Assembly (NCBI GenBank): GCA_030531005.1 | Contig: JAUMTW010000005.1 | Location: 124,001-188,000, forward strand | Origin: Corynebacterium sp. | Lineage (GTDB): Bacteria; Actinomycetota; Actinomycetes; Mycobacteriales; Mycobacteriaceae | Direction of reading: 5' to 3' | Length of the DNA: 64,000 nucleotides | In this document: positions 27,804-35,564 of the stretch, in pieces | Position numbering within the stretch: position 1 is the stretch's first letter | How the letters are laid out: each line of letters opens with the position of its first letter | Position numbers and translations under genes: made by a program | The notes under the pieces: model-generated | Database searches by the model: none | What the model was told of the DNA's origin: nothing | The model's input: only the letters and a program-made list of their open reading frames with translations

Positions 27804-28058
27804 ATGACGATGAAGAAAGAGTGCGATTGCACTGAGGTTCATATTTCCGTGCACGAGTTGCTGAATGAGGAACTCACCGCAGCAGAGTGCGCCCGTATGC
27901 GCGAGCATGTACAAGGCTGCGAAAGCTGCCAGAGTATCTTGACTCATGAGTCCGAGCTGCTTGAGATTCTCCAAAAATCCTGCGCCTGCTCTGCACCTCC
28001 GACCTTGGAGGCGAAGATCCGATATTCACTGCGAGTACATCGCAGTTCCGAGTTCTAG
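27804..28058 (+). CDS. rshA: Zinc-containing anti-sigma factor RshA
   Basis: An 84-residue redox-sensing anti-sigma factor of the RsrA/RshA type. It binds SigH when reduced and releases it when its cysteines oxidise. The ZAS motif is MREHVQGCESCQS (His-x3-Cys-x2-Cys), with more Cys at the N-terminus (MKKECDCTEVH) and C-terminus (KSCACSAPP). ATG 27804 starts the protein and GGAG lies about 11 nt upstream. It is followed by a strong terminator at 28252-28278, so sigH-rshA is a closed unit. Confidence 0.9.
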   Translation: MTMKKECDCTEVHISVHELLNEELTAAECARMREHVQGCESCQSILTHESELLEILQKSCACSAPPTLEAKIRYSLRVHRSSEF

Positions 28059-28251
28059 CGTCGTTCGAGCTTGAGGATCGGGGTTCCACAATTGTGTTGC
28101 CCGCCGTTTCGCTTGCAGCGGCACACCCAAGACGCAGCCATACTCCTTTTGTCGGCTCGCTGTGGTGTGTGGAACTGAAATCAGGGGGGGCACGTGCGCC
28201 TTCCTGTGTATCGCTGGGCTGGTCGTGCATATGAGAATCGGGCATAAAAGA

Positions 28252-28287
28252 AGCCATTATCCGTAGTGGATAATGGCTTTTACTTTG
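28252..28287. terminator. Strong intrinsic terminator between convergent units
   Basis: AGCCATTATCC (28252-28262), loop GTAGT, GGATAATGGCT (28268-28278), then TTTACTTT; upstream A-richness makes it usable from both sides. It separates sigH-rshA from the minus-strand bL37 gene. Confidence 0.9.
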
Positions 28288-28315
28288 CTACCAGATGCAC
28301 CTGGCAGTGCAGTCT

Positions 28316-28390
28316 TTAAGAGTTTGGACGCTTACCGTGGTTCGCATTCTTCTTACGACGGTCCTTGCGCTTACGGCCACGCTTGCTCAT
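28316..28390 (-). CDS. Ribosomal protein bL37 (24 residues)
   Basis: A very short gene starting ATGAGCAAGCGTGGCCGTAA on the minus strand. It encodes 24 residues, starting MSKRGRKRKDRRKK and ending NHGKRPNS. This matches the actinobacterial 50S protein bL37, also annotated as an AURKAIP1/COX24-domain protein, seen in mycobacterial ribosome structures. Almost half the residues are Lys or Arg, as expected for an rRNA-binding peptide. AAGGAG lies about 6 nt upstream of the ATG. It sits between rshA and whcE and is easily missed because of its length. Confidence 0.9.
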   Translation of the reverse strand: MSKRGRKRKDRRKKNANHGKRPNS

Positions 28391-28479
28391 GTGGATCTCC
28401 TTGAAAGTAATCTAGCTAGTAACGAGTTACCACTCTAGCCGGTTGTTTCGGTCAGAGCAATTGTGCCTGGGTGAACGTT

Positions 28480-28740
28480 TTAAGCGCTGATGCGGCTGCG
28501 ACCACGCCCACGATTCTTGCGACGCTTGAGGGCGCGCCGCTCATCTTCGCTCATGCCGCCCCAGACGCCTGCATCCTGGCCGGACTCGAGGGCCCAAGCC
28601 AAGCATTCAGAGGTAACGGGGCAACGGTTGCAAACCACCTTGGCTTTGGCAACCTGCGCTAACGCCGGGCCGGAGTTTCCGACTGGAAAAAAGAGTTCGG
28701 GGTCTTCTTCCCGACAAACGGCCTGATGACGCCAATCCAT
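28480..28740 (-). CDS. whcE: WhiB-family regulator WhcE (WhiB1-type)
   Basis: An 86-residue WhiB-like protein. Four cluster cysteines are present: AVCREEDPELFFP, then VVCNRCPVTSECLAWA. The turn motif is GVWGGMSEDERRALKRRK, followed by a basic tail (RGRGRSRISA) expected to contact DNA. In C. glutamicum the sigH-neighbouring whcE acts in heat and oxidative stress; the protein sequence is of WhiB1 type. AGGAGAAAC lies just before the ATG at 28740. A GlxR/CRP-like site is about 213 bp upstream. Confidence 0.92.
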   Translation of the reverse strand: MDWRHQAVCREEDPELFFPVGNSGPALAQVAKAKVVCNRCPVTSECLAWALESGQDAGVWGGMSEDERRALKRRKNRGRGRSRISA

Positions 28741-29455
28741 AATGTGGTGTTTCTCCTAACAAGTAGTTGCCGGCACACTTCTAAGTGCAACGCGTAAGGG
28801 TGATACGAGCTGCACTGTTAAGTTTCCCTTAGTGTTTTTTGGGGGTGTGCGACAGAGTTCTCACTCCTAGAATCGGGCTTTTTGCAGCTCGACGAGGACT
28901 ATGTCTTTATATTCGCATGTCTACTCACGCTCCGCTAGAGTTTTAAAACAAAAGTGTCTAACATCACATTTTGTGGCCGCGTCGGTATTGTGTCACGGGC
29001 CGGGGCTTCTTTGTGTATGATTGCTTTTTGGTATGCAGTAGTTAACTGAGCTGGCCTTATGGTGCGGGGTTAAAGGTGGGGTGGCCCGAATTTAGTCAAA
29101 TTTTCCCCTATGTGGGGGTAGGGTAAAGTCTGTGAGGAAAACGAAGAAATTCTTGGCTATATGCTGGTAGATTCTTTGATTTTAGTTGAATGGTTTCCCG
29201 TACAGGGGTGCTTGAATCCTGGAGGCTTCCGCTGCACATTCGCAGTGGCTAGCGCCCCAGCCTAAAATTGTGCTAAAAACTTGCCCACTCCTGAAAACGC
29301 ACGACAGTAACACGGGTAGGCCAAGTTAGGCATACGGGGATCAGGGGAGAGCACGGCGCACTTGGGTTCGGCAAACAGGGCAGATGCATGTCGGGATGAA
29401 TTCATCGAATACAGATATGTGAAGCCAGACCGGGAGAGTTGCTAAAATATGGAGC
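28741..29455. promoter_or_regulatory. Long divergent intergenic region upstream of whcE
   Basis: 715 bp without a supportable protein gene, the longest such gap in the core part. It holds the CRP/GlxR-like site (28953-28968), a CCCC-TATGT-GGGG hairpin at 29105-29117 and several short A/T runs. A long untranslated leader or a small RNA is possible; I see no family-specific RNA signature. Confidence 0.4.
28953..28968. promoter_or_regulatory. GlxR/CRP-like binding site
   Basis: AGTGT-CTAACA-TCACA matches the TGTGA-N6-TCACA consensus of CRP-family GlxR at 8 of 10 positions, with one perfect half site. It lies upstream of whcE; mycobacterial whiB1 is a known CRP target. The match is by eye. Confidence 0.4.
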
Positions 29456-29887
29456 GTGAAGAAACCTAAGGTCTTACCCCCACCGCCGATGCAATGGGCA
29501 GGAACTATTGCAATCGCACAATCCGCTTTCGCTTTAGTCTATGCAGTGCTGTTGATTGTGCGTGATATTCAAGGGGTGGAAGACGAATCTATTGCTTATG
29601 ACAGCGCAGACGCCAATACGGCTGTAGGCCTGGGAACAGCAATCTTCTTCATTATTACCTTTGGCACGGTGGTCGTGGCCGCACTTATGATGATGCGCGG
29701 GCATCGCTGGGGGCGCGGGCCAGTAGTCATGTTAGAGATTTTGCTCATCCCGATTGCCTTTTATATGTTCTCTGGTGATGCCATGCTCATGGGCATTGTT
29801 ACGATTACCAGTGCCATTATCGGGTTGGCATTCGTGTTCTCGCCGTCCTCGGTGCAGTGGGCAGCGCAACAATACGATCAACAGTAG
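29456..29887 (+). CDS. Conserved four-helix membrane protein (Rv3217c-like)
   Basis: A 143-residue integral membrane protein with four likely helices: about 14-36 (WAGTIAIAQSAFALVYAVLL), 56-76 (GTAIFFIITFGTVVVAALMM), 88-105 and 108-128 (VTITSAIIGLAFVF). A Pro-rich cytoplasmic start (KKPKVLPPPP) and QQ-rich end flank them. It resembles the actinobacterial membrane protein found between whiB1 and rhlE in mycobacteria. No transport or enzyme motif is visible. GTG 29456 is the only sensible start; GGAG at about 29433 is distant, so initiation is probably near-leaderless or weak. Confidence 0.7.
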   Translation: MKKPKVLPPPPMQWAGTIAIAQSAFALVYAVLLIVRDIQGVEDESIAYDSADANTAVGLGTAIFFIITFGTVVVAALMMMRGHRWGRGPVVMLEILLIPIAFYMFSGDAMLMGIVTITSAIIGLAFVFSPSSVQWAAQQYDQQ

Positions 29888-29942
29888 AAAGTGCGAGCAG
29901 ATACGAATAGTACGCAGTTTGCTAGCAACGTAGACAAACAAA

Positions 29943-29988
29943 GAGTCCGCATCCCATGCACAATGCCTTCAGGGATGCGGACTTCATT
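29943..29988. terminator. Intrinsic terminator between convergent genes
   Basis: AGTCCGCATCCC (29943-29954) pairs with GGGATGCGGACT (29971-29982) over a 16-nt loop; flanking AACAAA and TTTGTT extend the pairing and give T-rich ends in both directions. Confidence 0.85.
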
Positions 29989-30043
29989 TGTTCAAGCCGG
30001 CTGAGTTTTCGTATCACTCGGGGCGGCAGTTGCAAGTGGAGTT

Positions 30044-31267
30044 TTAAGAAACCTCGTATGCGTTTATCGTGTCACCTGCTTGCTCAACGACGATGTTGCC
30101 AATCAGCCCTAGGGCAGCCTCATCGACGTCCTCACGGTTAATATCAACGACCGCGCGGGATTCATGGGCATCTGAATCATATGCGCTCCAGCCCCTGGCA
30201 GTGGGGTACAGAGTCTGGCCAGCAATGGAAACGCCAGTGCCGATTGCATCGTCGAGTACGCCTACGATCTCTAATGATGCCGGGTCAAACAAGTAGAGGC
30301 GCACGCCATCATAGAAGGTGATGTGGTGTGGAAGGTCGCCAGTACGAGGGAAGAAGACATTAGCGGCATCATCGTGCAGGAATTCCCAATTTGCCGCAGG
30401 GACTTCTGCCACCTGGTATTCCGAGCCATCGAGATTATAGGTAATCATGCGCGGGCTATCCTCCTCGGTCAGCACCTTCACGCGCTGCTGACCGATAGCC
30501 ACCACATGGGTTGCGGTTGTACCCAGCTCTACCTCGGCAGTGATTTCGGGCACACGCGAATCTTCTGGAGTGGTATCCATAATGCGCAGCCAATAGGTAT
30601 CATCACAGCGCTCGATGACAGCTAGATTCTCTTTGCGGGTCAGCGCCGAATCGATGGTGCATCCAGGATGAGGCTGCTGGTCGCTTTCATGCGGGGTGGG
30701 AACGTCGCCATATTCCACAGTCCGCACCATATCCTCGCGCCAAAGTTCCACACGATCATGAGCCACAATGCCAGCCCGGTCCAAAGAGTACACAGGGATT
30801 ACATGCTCACTTGCATGCGCAGCACGAGTAGCAGCATAGCCAGGCTTCGCACCGTTGAAGGTGACGACTTCACCACAGCCGCGACCAGAGGCAAAGACCA
30901 AGGTGGCCTTGGACCATACCGACATCGCAGAGCACAGCTCCTCGGGTCGTTCATAGCTCCAAACTGGCTCGCCATCACTAGCGCGAGCAACGATCTCTTC
31001 GCCATCAGTAGTGAGCACCTGATTGCTAAAATCCACTGGACGTACGGTGCCAGGCACCGCACCGGCCTGCCAAATGGCGGTGGCCTGAGAGGGGATCGCT
31101 TCTGGTGGGGAAGTGCTTGCTACCTGCTCCACATAGGCATTGAAGTGGGTGTGTCGAATTGGGGCGCTAACCCAGGCAACAATTATGGCGAGTAGGGCTA
31201 ACACACTGAGCACCGCAACCACAATGAGGTCACGGCGCCGTTGCTGCAAAATGGGAACTTGGCTCAT
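30044..31267 (-). CDS. Membrane-anchored beta-propeller protein (Rv3212-like)
   Basis: A 407-residue protein with one N-terminal membrane helix (about 13-35, LIVVAVLSVLALLAIIVAWV), so most of it is outside the cytoplasmic membrane. The rest is strand-rich with PQQ/quinoprotein-like repeats such as ATAIWQAGAVPGTVRP, DGEPVWSYERPEEL, DRAGIVAHDRVELW and YPTARGWSAYDS. A conserved Cys pair, CSAM and GCGEVV, may form a disulfide. Mycobacteria carry the same gene beside rhlE (Rv3212/Rv3211). It overlaps the end of rhlE by 4 nt (ATGA), so it is translated from the same message. Function unknown. Confidence 0.75.
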   Translation of the reverse strand: MSQVPILQQRRRDLIVVAVLSVLALLAIIVAWVSAPIRHTHFNAYVEQVASTSPPEAIPSQATAIWQAGAVPGTVRPVDFSNQVLTTDGEEIVARASDGEPVWSYERPEELCSAMSVWSKATLVFASGRGCGEVVTFNGAKPGYAATRAAHASEHVIPVYSLDRAGIVAHDRVELWREDMVRTVEYGDVPTPHESDQQPHPGCTIDSALTRKENLAVIERCDDTYWLRIMDTTPEDSRVPEITAEVELGTTATHVVAIGQQRVKVLTEEDSPRMITYNLDGSEYQVAEVPAANWEFLHDDAANVFFPRTGDLPHHITFYDGVRLYLFDPASLEIVGVLDDAIGTGVSIAGQTLYPTARGWSAYDSDAHESRAVVDINREDVDEAALGLIGNIVVEQAGDTINAYEVS

Positions 31268-32520
31268 CGTTGCCGTGGACTCCTTGCACCGAAGACTTTC
31301 TGGGGACGCCCCACAGTATCGCTAACATGCGCCGGAATCCGCAAAGCTGCATACAACTCCGGGGAGGTAGAGAACCATTGAGGCGGATTGGGCTGGCTGA
31401 GATCTAATTCATCATTAATGGCCTGCCACTTTGTTAACTCTTCATAACCTACCAAGGTCACTGAGGTACCACTATGACCGGCCCGGCCAGTGCGTCCAAT
31501 CCGGTGCACATACGTCATTGGGTCATCTGGTGTCTGGAAATTGATAACGTGGGTGACATCATCGATGTCGATACCGCGCGCTGCTACATCCGTGGCCACT
31601 AAAATATCGACGGTGCCACTGCGGAAGGCCTGCAGGCATTGCTCGCGCATGCGCTGATTGAGATCGCCATGCACGCCTGTGACCTTAAAACCTAATTCGG
31701 CTAAATCCGTGGCCAAGTGTGCACATGAACGCTTCGTGCGACAGAAGATTATAGTCTTGCCGCGCCCGGATGACTGCAGAATTCGGCTGACGATGGCAGT
31801 CTTATCCATCATATGTGCCTGGAAAATGATCTGGCGCGTGGCACTATGGGTGCTAGCTGCATCCTGGATCTCAGCGCGGATGTGCAGGGGCTGGCGCATA
31901 AAGCTACGCGCCAAGGTCAAAATGCTGGCAGGCATGGTCGCAGAGAACAGTACAGTTTGGCGCTGCGGCGGCGTTAAACGCAGGATCTTTTCGATATCCG
32001 GTAGGAACCCTAGGTCTAACATTTCATCGGCCTCATCTAATACCAAGATGCCGATTTGAGAGAGATCCAAGCACTGCTGCTGGGCTAAATCGAGCAAACG
32101 ACCCGGAGTGCCAATGACGACATCAGCGCCCTTGCGTAATTGCCTTATCTGTTCTTCATACGGCCGACCGCCATAGATCGCAAGTGTGCGTACCGGCGTG
32201 TATTTGGCGGCTTGTTCCAAATCCTGAAACACCTGGACTGCCAGTTCACGCGTGGGAACGACCACTAAAGCGTGCGGGGTGCCATCGAGTTCAGGCAAGG
32301 AGGCATCATCAAAAATGCGATCGAGTAGGGGAACGCCGAAGCCCAGGGTCTTGCCCATGCCGGTTTTCGCCTGGCCAATAATATCGCGGCCTTCTAAGGC
32401 GATTGGCATGGTGAGTTCCTGTATGGCAAAGGTTCGTTTGATACCGCGCTCGGCGAGTGCCCGAGTAATTTCCGCGGCTACGCCCAGCTCCAAAAAGGTA
32501 GGAGAAGAATCAGCAGACAC
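31264..32520 (-). CDS. rhlE: DEAD-box RNA helicase RhlE
   Basis: A 418-residue DEAD-box ATP-dependent RNA helicase. Motifs in order: Q motif GIKRTFAIQELTMPIAL, motif I AKTGMGKT, Ia PTRELAVQV, Ib TPGRLLDL, II VLDEADEML, III SATMP, IV IIFCRTKRS, V ATDVAARGIDIDDV and VI HRIGRTGRAG. The C-terminal extension is only about 50 residues and not strongly basic. RhlE-type enzymes act in ribosome assembly and RNA turnover. It overlaps the following beta-propeller gene by 4 nt. Confidence 0.92.
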   Translation of the reverse strand: MSADSSPTFLELGVAAEITRALAERGIKRTFAIQELTMPIALEGRDIIGQAKTGMGKTLGFGVPLLDRIFDDASLPELDGTPHALVVVPTRELAVQVFQDLEQAAKYTPVRTLAIYGGRPYEEQIRQLRKGADVVIGTPGRLLDLAQQQCLDLSQIGILVLDEADEMLDLGFLPDIEKILRLTPPQRQTVLFSATMPASILTLARSFMRQPLHIRAEIQDAASTHSATRQIIFQAHMMDKTAIVSRILQSSGRGKTIIFCRTKRSCAHLATDLAELGFKVTGVHGDLNQRMREQCLQAFRSGTVDILVATDVAARGIDIDDVTHVINFQTPDDPMTYVHRIGRTGRAGHSGTSVTLVGYEELTKWQAINDELDLSQPNPPQWFSTSPELYAALRIPAHVSDTVGRPQKVFGARSPRQR

Positions 32521-32543
32521 GGCTTAAGTCTAATTGTTCCAGG

Positions 32544-32801
32544 CTAGATATGCCACAGCGCGGCACGCGATTGCGAGGGGGTACTGCTGCTTGCAGGCGA
32601 AGGGGCGCAGTGTTCCTGAAATTGTGCGGACTGTGCTGTTAGCCGCCGATGGTGGTGATGCCGATCGCGGTGCCTGTTCGCCGGTGGCGATAATAAGTGC
32701 CAAGCCCAAGGCGAAGCGGGTACAAATAAGGCAAGGAGAAAACTCAACCTCACTACTGCTGGCAATCGCTGCCATGCATTGAGTTTCGGGCTGAGTTTCA
32801 C
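32544..32801 (-). CDS. Possible small membrane protein, perhaps frameshifted
   Basis: An 85-residue reading from GTG 32801 begins KLSPKLNAWQRLPAVV and has one hydrophobic stretch (LSFLLALFVPASPWAWHLL), followed by a His/Arg-rich part. AGGA lies 8 nt upstream of the GTG. In the overlapping frame the same DNA gives ALGLALIIATGEQAP and a tail with two Cys ending at 32530. Switching frames inside the hydrophobic part would yield a more normal secreted-protein pattern. I cannot tell which reading is real, and no family is recognised. Confidence 0.3.
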   Translation of the reverse strand: MKLSPKLNAWQRLPAVVRLSFLLALFVPASPWAWHLLSPPANRHRDRHHHHRRLTAQSAQFQEHCAPSPASSSTPSQSRAALWHI

Positions 32802-32864
32802 GCTGATCCTGCAGTGCTGCAGGTGAGGAAGAATACAAGCGCAAACGTAGAAAAGAGAAGTGCC

Positions 32865-33089
32865 ATGGAAATCAAGATCGGTTTCGTTGAGTCCCCACGA
32901 GAGCTCGTTATTAATGCTGCTAGCGATAACGATGTGCAGCAGCAGGTAACCTCAGCCCTGGAGGCAGGGGAAGGAATACTGAAGTTGGCTGACCAACGCG
33001 GCCGTAACTATGTTGTGCGCGTAAGCACCGTCGCTTATGTCGAGTTCGGAGAGGGGCAACCGCGTGCCGTTGGCTTCGCCAGCGCTTAA
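32865..33089 (+). CDS. DUF3107 family protein (TB9.4-like)
   Basis: A 74-residue protein of the DUF3107 family, the mycobacterial Rv3208A/TB9.4 type. It starts MEIKIGFVESPRELVINAAS and has a beta-alpha-beta pattern ending RNYVVRVSTVAYVEFGEGQ. The family is universal in Actinobacteria, small and cytoplasmic, with no proven function. ATG 32865 is the family start, with AGAGAAG upstream; a longer reading from 32814 adds unrelated residues. A terminator lies about 90 nt downstream. Confidence 0.9.
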   Translation: MEIKIGFVESPRELVINAASDNDVQQQVTSALEAGEGILKLADQRGRNYVVRVSTVAYVEFGEGQPRAVGFASA

Positions 33090-33519
33090 ACACGCTATCC
33101 ACGCCGCGAGCTGGAGCGTACGAGCTTAACCTCATGCGCTGGTCGTTCTTGAACCAGCGCCGTTAGTAGGAGCTGCGGTGGCCTTGTCCTCATGTTTATG
33201 CACGAGGACAAGGCCCTTTTGGGCTAGTTCGACAAACTTTGAATCGCTGTATGCGCGAAGCTGCAGTACGAGGTGCGCGCAGCTGCAGCGAGTGGGCAAT
33301 ATTGAGGTCGCTCTTCTCGGTCTACATACGGGCAATACGCCAGGGATGCCAGGGCGAACGCCTCTGTGTCCTTAGAAGTCCTTAGAAAAACTGAGGATGA
33401 AAGCGCGTAGAACTATTCGCTTTAGCCCATGGAGTGCACTAGATTGGTAAGCGAAATTTCAGCCGTGCCCGCATGGCTTACCCTTATTTTCCTCAATCTC
33501 AACCTCTATCGGAGCAATA
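33090..33519 (+). promoter_or_regulatory. Intergenic region with two hairpins
   Basis: 430 bp without a convincing gene. GCGCTGGT (33136-33143) pairs with ACCAGCGC (33153-33160). The stronger terminator at 33180-33220 follows. GCAGCTGCAG-like words recur near 33260-33290. GGAG at about 33510 serves the next GTG. Confidence 0.45.
33180..33219 (+). terminator. Intrinsic terminator after the DUF3107 gene
   Basis: GGCCTTGTCCTC (33180-33191) pairs exactly with GAGGACAAGGCC (33204-33215) around a 12-nt loop, then CTTTTGGG. Confidence 0.85.
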
Positions 33520-34413
33520 GTGTCCCAGCAAGAACCTCCAGCGAAGCAACCGCGCCAGGCAAACGACAGTTTCTTTGTGCGCTTCGCCCGTGAATATGGA
33601 TGGCGTGCCTATGCCATCCCGGTTTTGCTGGTGATCACCATTTGGGTGTTTGTCGATATCCTGCGTCCCTCGCCAGATGCAGAGACTACGGCAGAAGCCA
33701 CGAACTCATCTTCGGGCACTTTGCAAGATAGCCCCAATCCAGTAAACCAAGAACCGCAGGCCATAGCAGAAAGTGAACTTCCCGCCGGTGGCGCTTTCAC
33801 AACCACCGGTGCGGGAACATACCGTAAGGTCGGCTCTGCAGGAGCCAGCGTCGGGTTGGATAATGAATCCGTCTTCCGCTACATCGTGGAGATTGAAGAT
33901 GGTATCGACACCACAACCTATGGTGGCGATGATGCCTTCGCAGCCATGGTCGATGCCACATTAAGTAACCAGAAGAGTTGGTCCGGCGGCGGTCGATTCG
34001 GCTTTGAACACGTCGCAGATGCCAGCGATGCAGATCTTCGTATCCAGCTGACTTCTACAAACACTACGCACAGTTTGTGCGGCAACAGTTTAGGGTTGGA
34101 GACTAGTTGCTTTTATAGTGATGGCGGGCGCGTCATTATCAATGATGCCCGCTGGGTGCGCGGTGCCGTCCCCTTCGCCGGCGATTTGGGCAGCTACCGC
34201 CAATATCTGATTAATCATGAGGTGGGACACGGTATTGGTTTCGCCGAGCACGAGCCGTGTGCGAGCACTGGGGAATTGGCACCAATTATGATGCAACAGA
34301 CCATTAGCCTGTCTAATGATGTGTTGGCTGCCACCGGCGCGGAAGAAGCTTATGATGCCGATGGCGCAGTTTGTGTAGCGAACCCATGGCCATACCCATA
34401 CGGCGGGGCTTAA
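33520..34413 (+). CDS. DUF3152 membrane-anchored zinc metalloprotease-like protein
   Basis: A 297-residue protein. One helix (about 30-50, AYAIPVLLVITIWVFVDIL) anchors a secreted part after a Ser/Thr/Pro-rich linker. The DUF3152 domain ends with the zinc motif NHEVGHGIGFAEHEPC, an HExxHxxxxxH pattern typical of metzincin-like peptidases, followed by APIMMQQT (a Met-turn candidate). Four Cys in the domain may form disulfides. It occupies the Rv3207c position between DUF3107 and the adnAB region. Substrate unknown. The GTG start at 33520 has a GGAG site upstream. Confidence 0.87.
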   Translation: MSQQEPPAKQPRQANDSFFVRFAREYGWRAYAIPVLLVITIWVFVDILRPSPDAETTAEATNSSSGTLQDSPNPVNQEPQAIAESELPAGGAFTTTGAGTYRKVGSAGASVGLDNESVFRYIVEIEDGIDTTTYGGDDAFAAMVDATLSNQKSWSGGGRFGFEHVADASDADLRIQLTSTNTTHSLCGNSLGLETSCFYSDGGRVIINDARWVRGAVPFAGDLGSYRQYLINHEVGHGIGFAEHEPCASTGELAPIMMQQTISLSNDVLAATGAEEAYDADGAVCVANPWPYPYGGA

Positions 34414-34647
34414 ACCCAACCGTGCTGCAGATCGCCGCATACCCGCGCAGTGACGTGCCCTTTCGTTTAACGACAGTTTGCAGGTCGCACTCGCAAGAAT
34501 ACTCAGTGCAAGAGGGTGAACACGCAGTAGACGGGCGCCAATCCCACGGTAATCGGAAGGGGAGCAGAGGGCTTCGAACTGTAACAACAGCTAGGCTAAA
34601 GTATAGAAAATACGACCCACAAACGACCTATGTAGAAGGGGTGCGAG

Positions 34648-35562
34648 ATGGCTGCGGAGGATTCCCGCGCTGGGCAGGAAAAGCGCTTGAGTGTGGTCAC
34701 CGGACAACATGAACGCCCACGCGTGCCTGAGCACGTGCTCCAAGCCTTCCAAATTCGCCCAGCTGACGCCGAACCATTAGGGCTGGCCTGGGACTATGGG
34801 TGGCGCTATAACAATGTAGTGCTGAGCCCCGTTGCTCAATCGGATCAAGGTGCTTGGTCAGCCAAGGTGCGCGAAAAACTGCAAGTTCCGAGCATGCGCG
34901 TGGTGCGTCCAGTGCGCGCTGCCGATGGTCGTTTCGTCAACAGTGGTTGGCGTGCCTCGCAATTTGTCAGCGGCGAATTGGAATTACGTGCTGATGAACT
35001 CATCGTAGCTGCGTTGCGTTTTGATGAAGCCTGCGCAGATATAGAAGTCCCGGATTTCCTCTTCAACGCCCCGGGCGACGTTTTTGCCGCCGCCCAACAA
35101 TCCGCATGGAAGGCAGATGCCGACACCCCGCAGCAGATTGTGGAAATGATGGGCCTACAGCCAAAACATCCCCGCCAAACCCTGGGGGTGGAGCTCATTC
35201 CACGCATAGCCCGACTTTGTCGTCCGATTGAGGCCAGCAGTCAGATCTGCCACAGCGATTTTTCTGGCACGGTACTTTTCGATCGGAACCAGGCGCCAGT
35301 GCTTGTTGACATTGTTCCGGTAGTGCGTTGTGCTGGCTATAGTGCAGCTGTCGTTGCGGTGGATGCCCTTATCGCGGGGGCAGTAGACCTTGGGGTGCTA
35401 CAGCGTTTTGCAGGCGTTGCGCACTTTGAGCAGCTGGTATTACGTGCTCTGTTATATAGGCTGATTGTGCATTGTGCACATCCGTTGGCAAGCATCGAAC
35501 TTGATTCGAACATTCGTTCTATTACGGATAGTGTGCTGTCCAACATTCATGTCACACTATAA
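34648..35562 (+). CDS. TIGR02569 family protein
   Basis: A 304-residue conserved actinobacterial protein of the TIGR02569 type (Rv3205c-like), always found upstream of the adnAB helicase genes. PEHVLQAFQIRPADAEPLG opens the conserved part; DYGWRYNNVVLSPV, RPVRAADGRFVNSGWRASQF and DFSGTVLFDRNQAPVLVDIVP are recognisable blocks with a remote look of aminoglycoside-phosphotransferase folds, but the kinase catalytic loop is not convincing. The stop is only 2 nt before the adnA ATG, so the genes form one unit. Function unknown. Confidence 0.8.
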   Translation: MAAEDSRAGQEKRLSVVTGQHERPRVPEHVLQAFQIRPADAEPLGLAWDYGWRYNNVVLSPVAQSDQGAWSAKVREKLQVPSMRVVRPVRAADGRFVNSGWRASQFVSGELELRADELIVAALRFDEACADIEVPDFLFNAPGDVFAAAQQSAWKADADTPQQIVEMMGLQPKHPRQTLGVELIPRIARLCRPIEASSQICHSDFSGTVLFDRNQAPVLVDIVPVVRCAGYSAAVVAVDALIAGAVDLGVLQRFAGVAHFEQLVLRALLYRLIVHCAHPLASIELDSNIRSITDSVLSNIHVTL

Positions 35563-35564
35563 GC

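Noticed and set aside
29105..29117. CCCC/GGGG hairpin as a 6C-type small RNA
   Set aside because: The 6C RNA needs two C-rich loops on separate stems; only one short GC stem is visible.
33132..33335. 67-residue minus-strand ORF
   Set aside because: Its end is formed by the two intergenic hairpins, so the apparent coding sequence is explained by the terminator structure.
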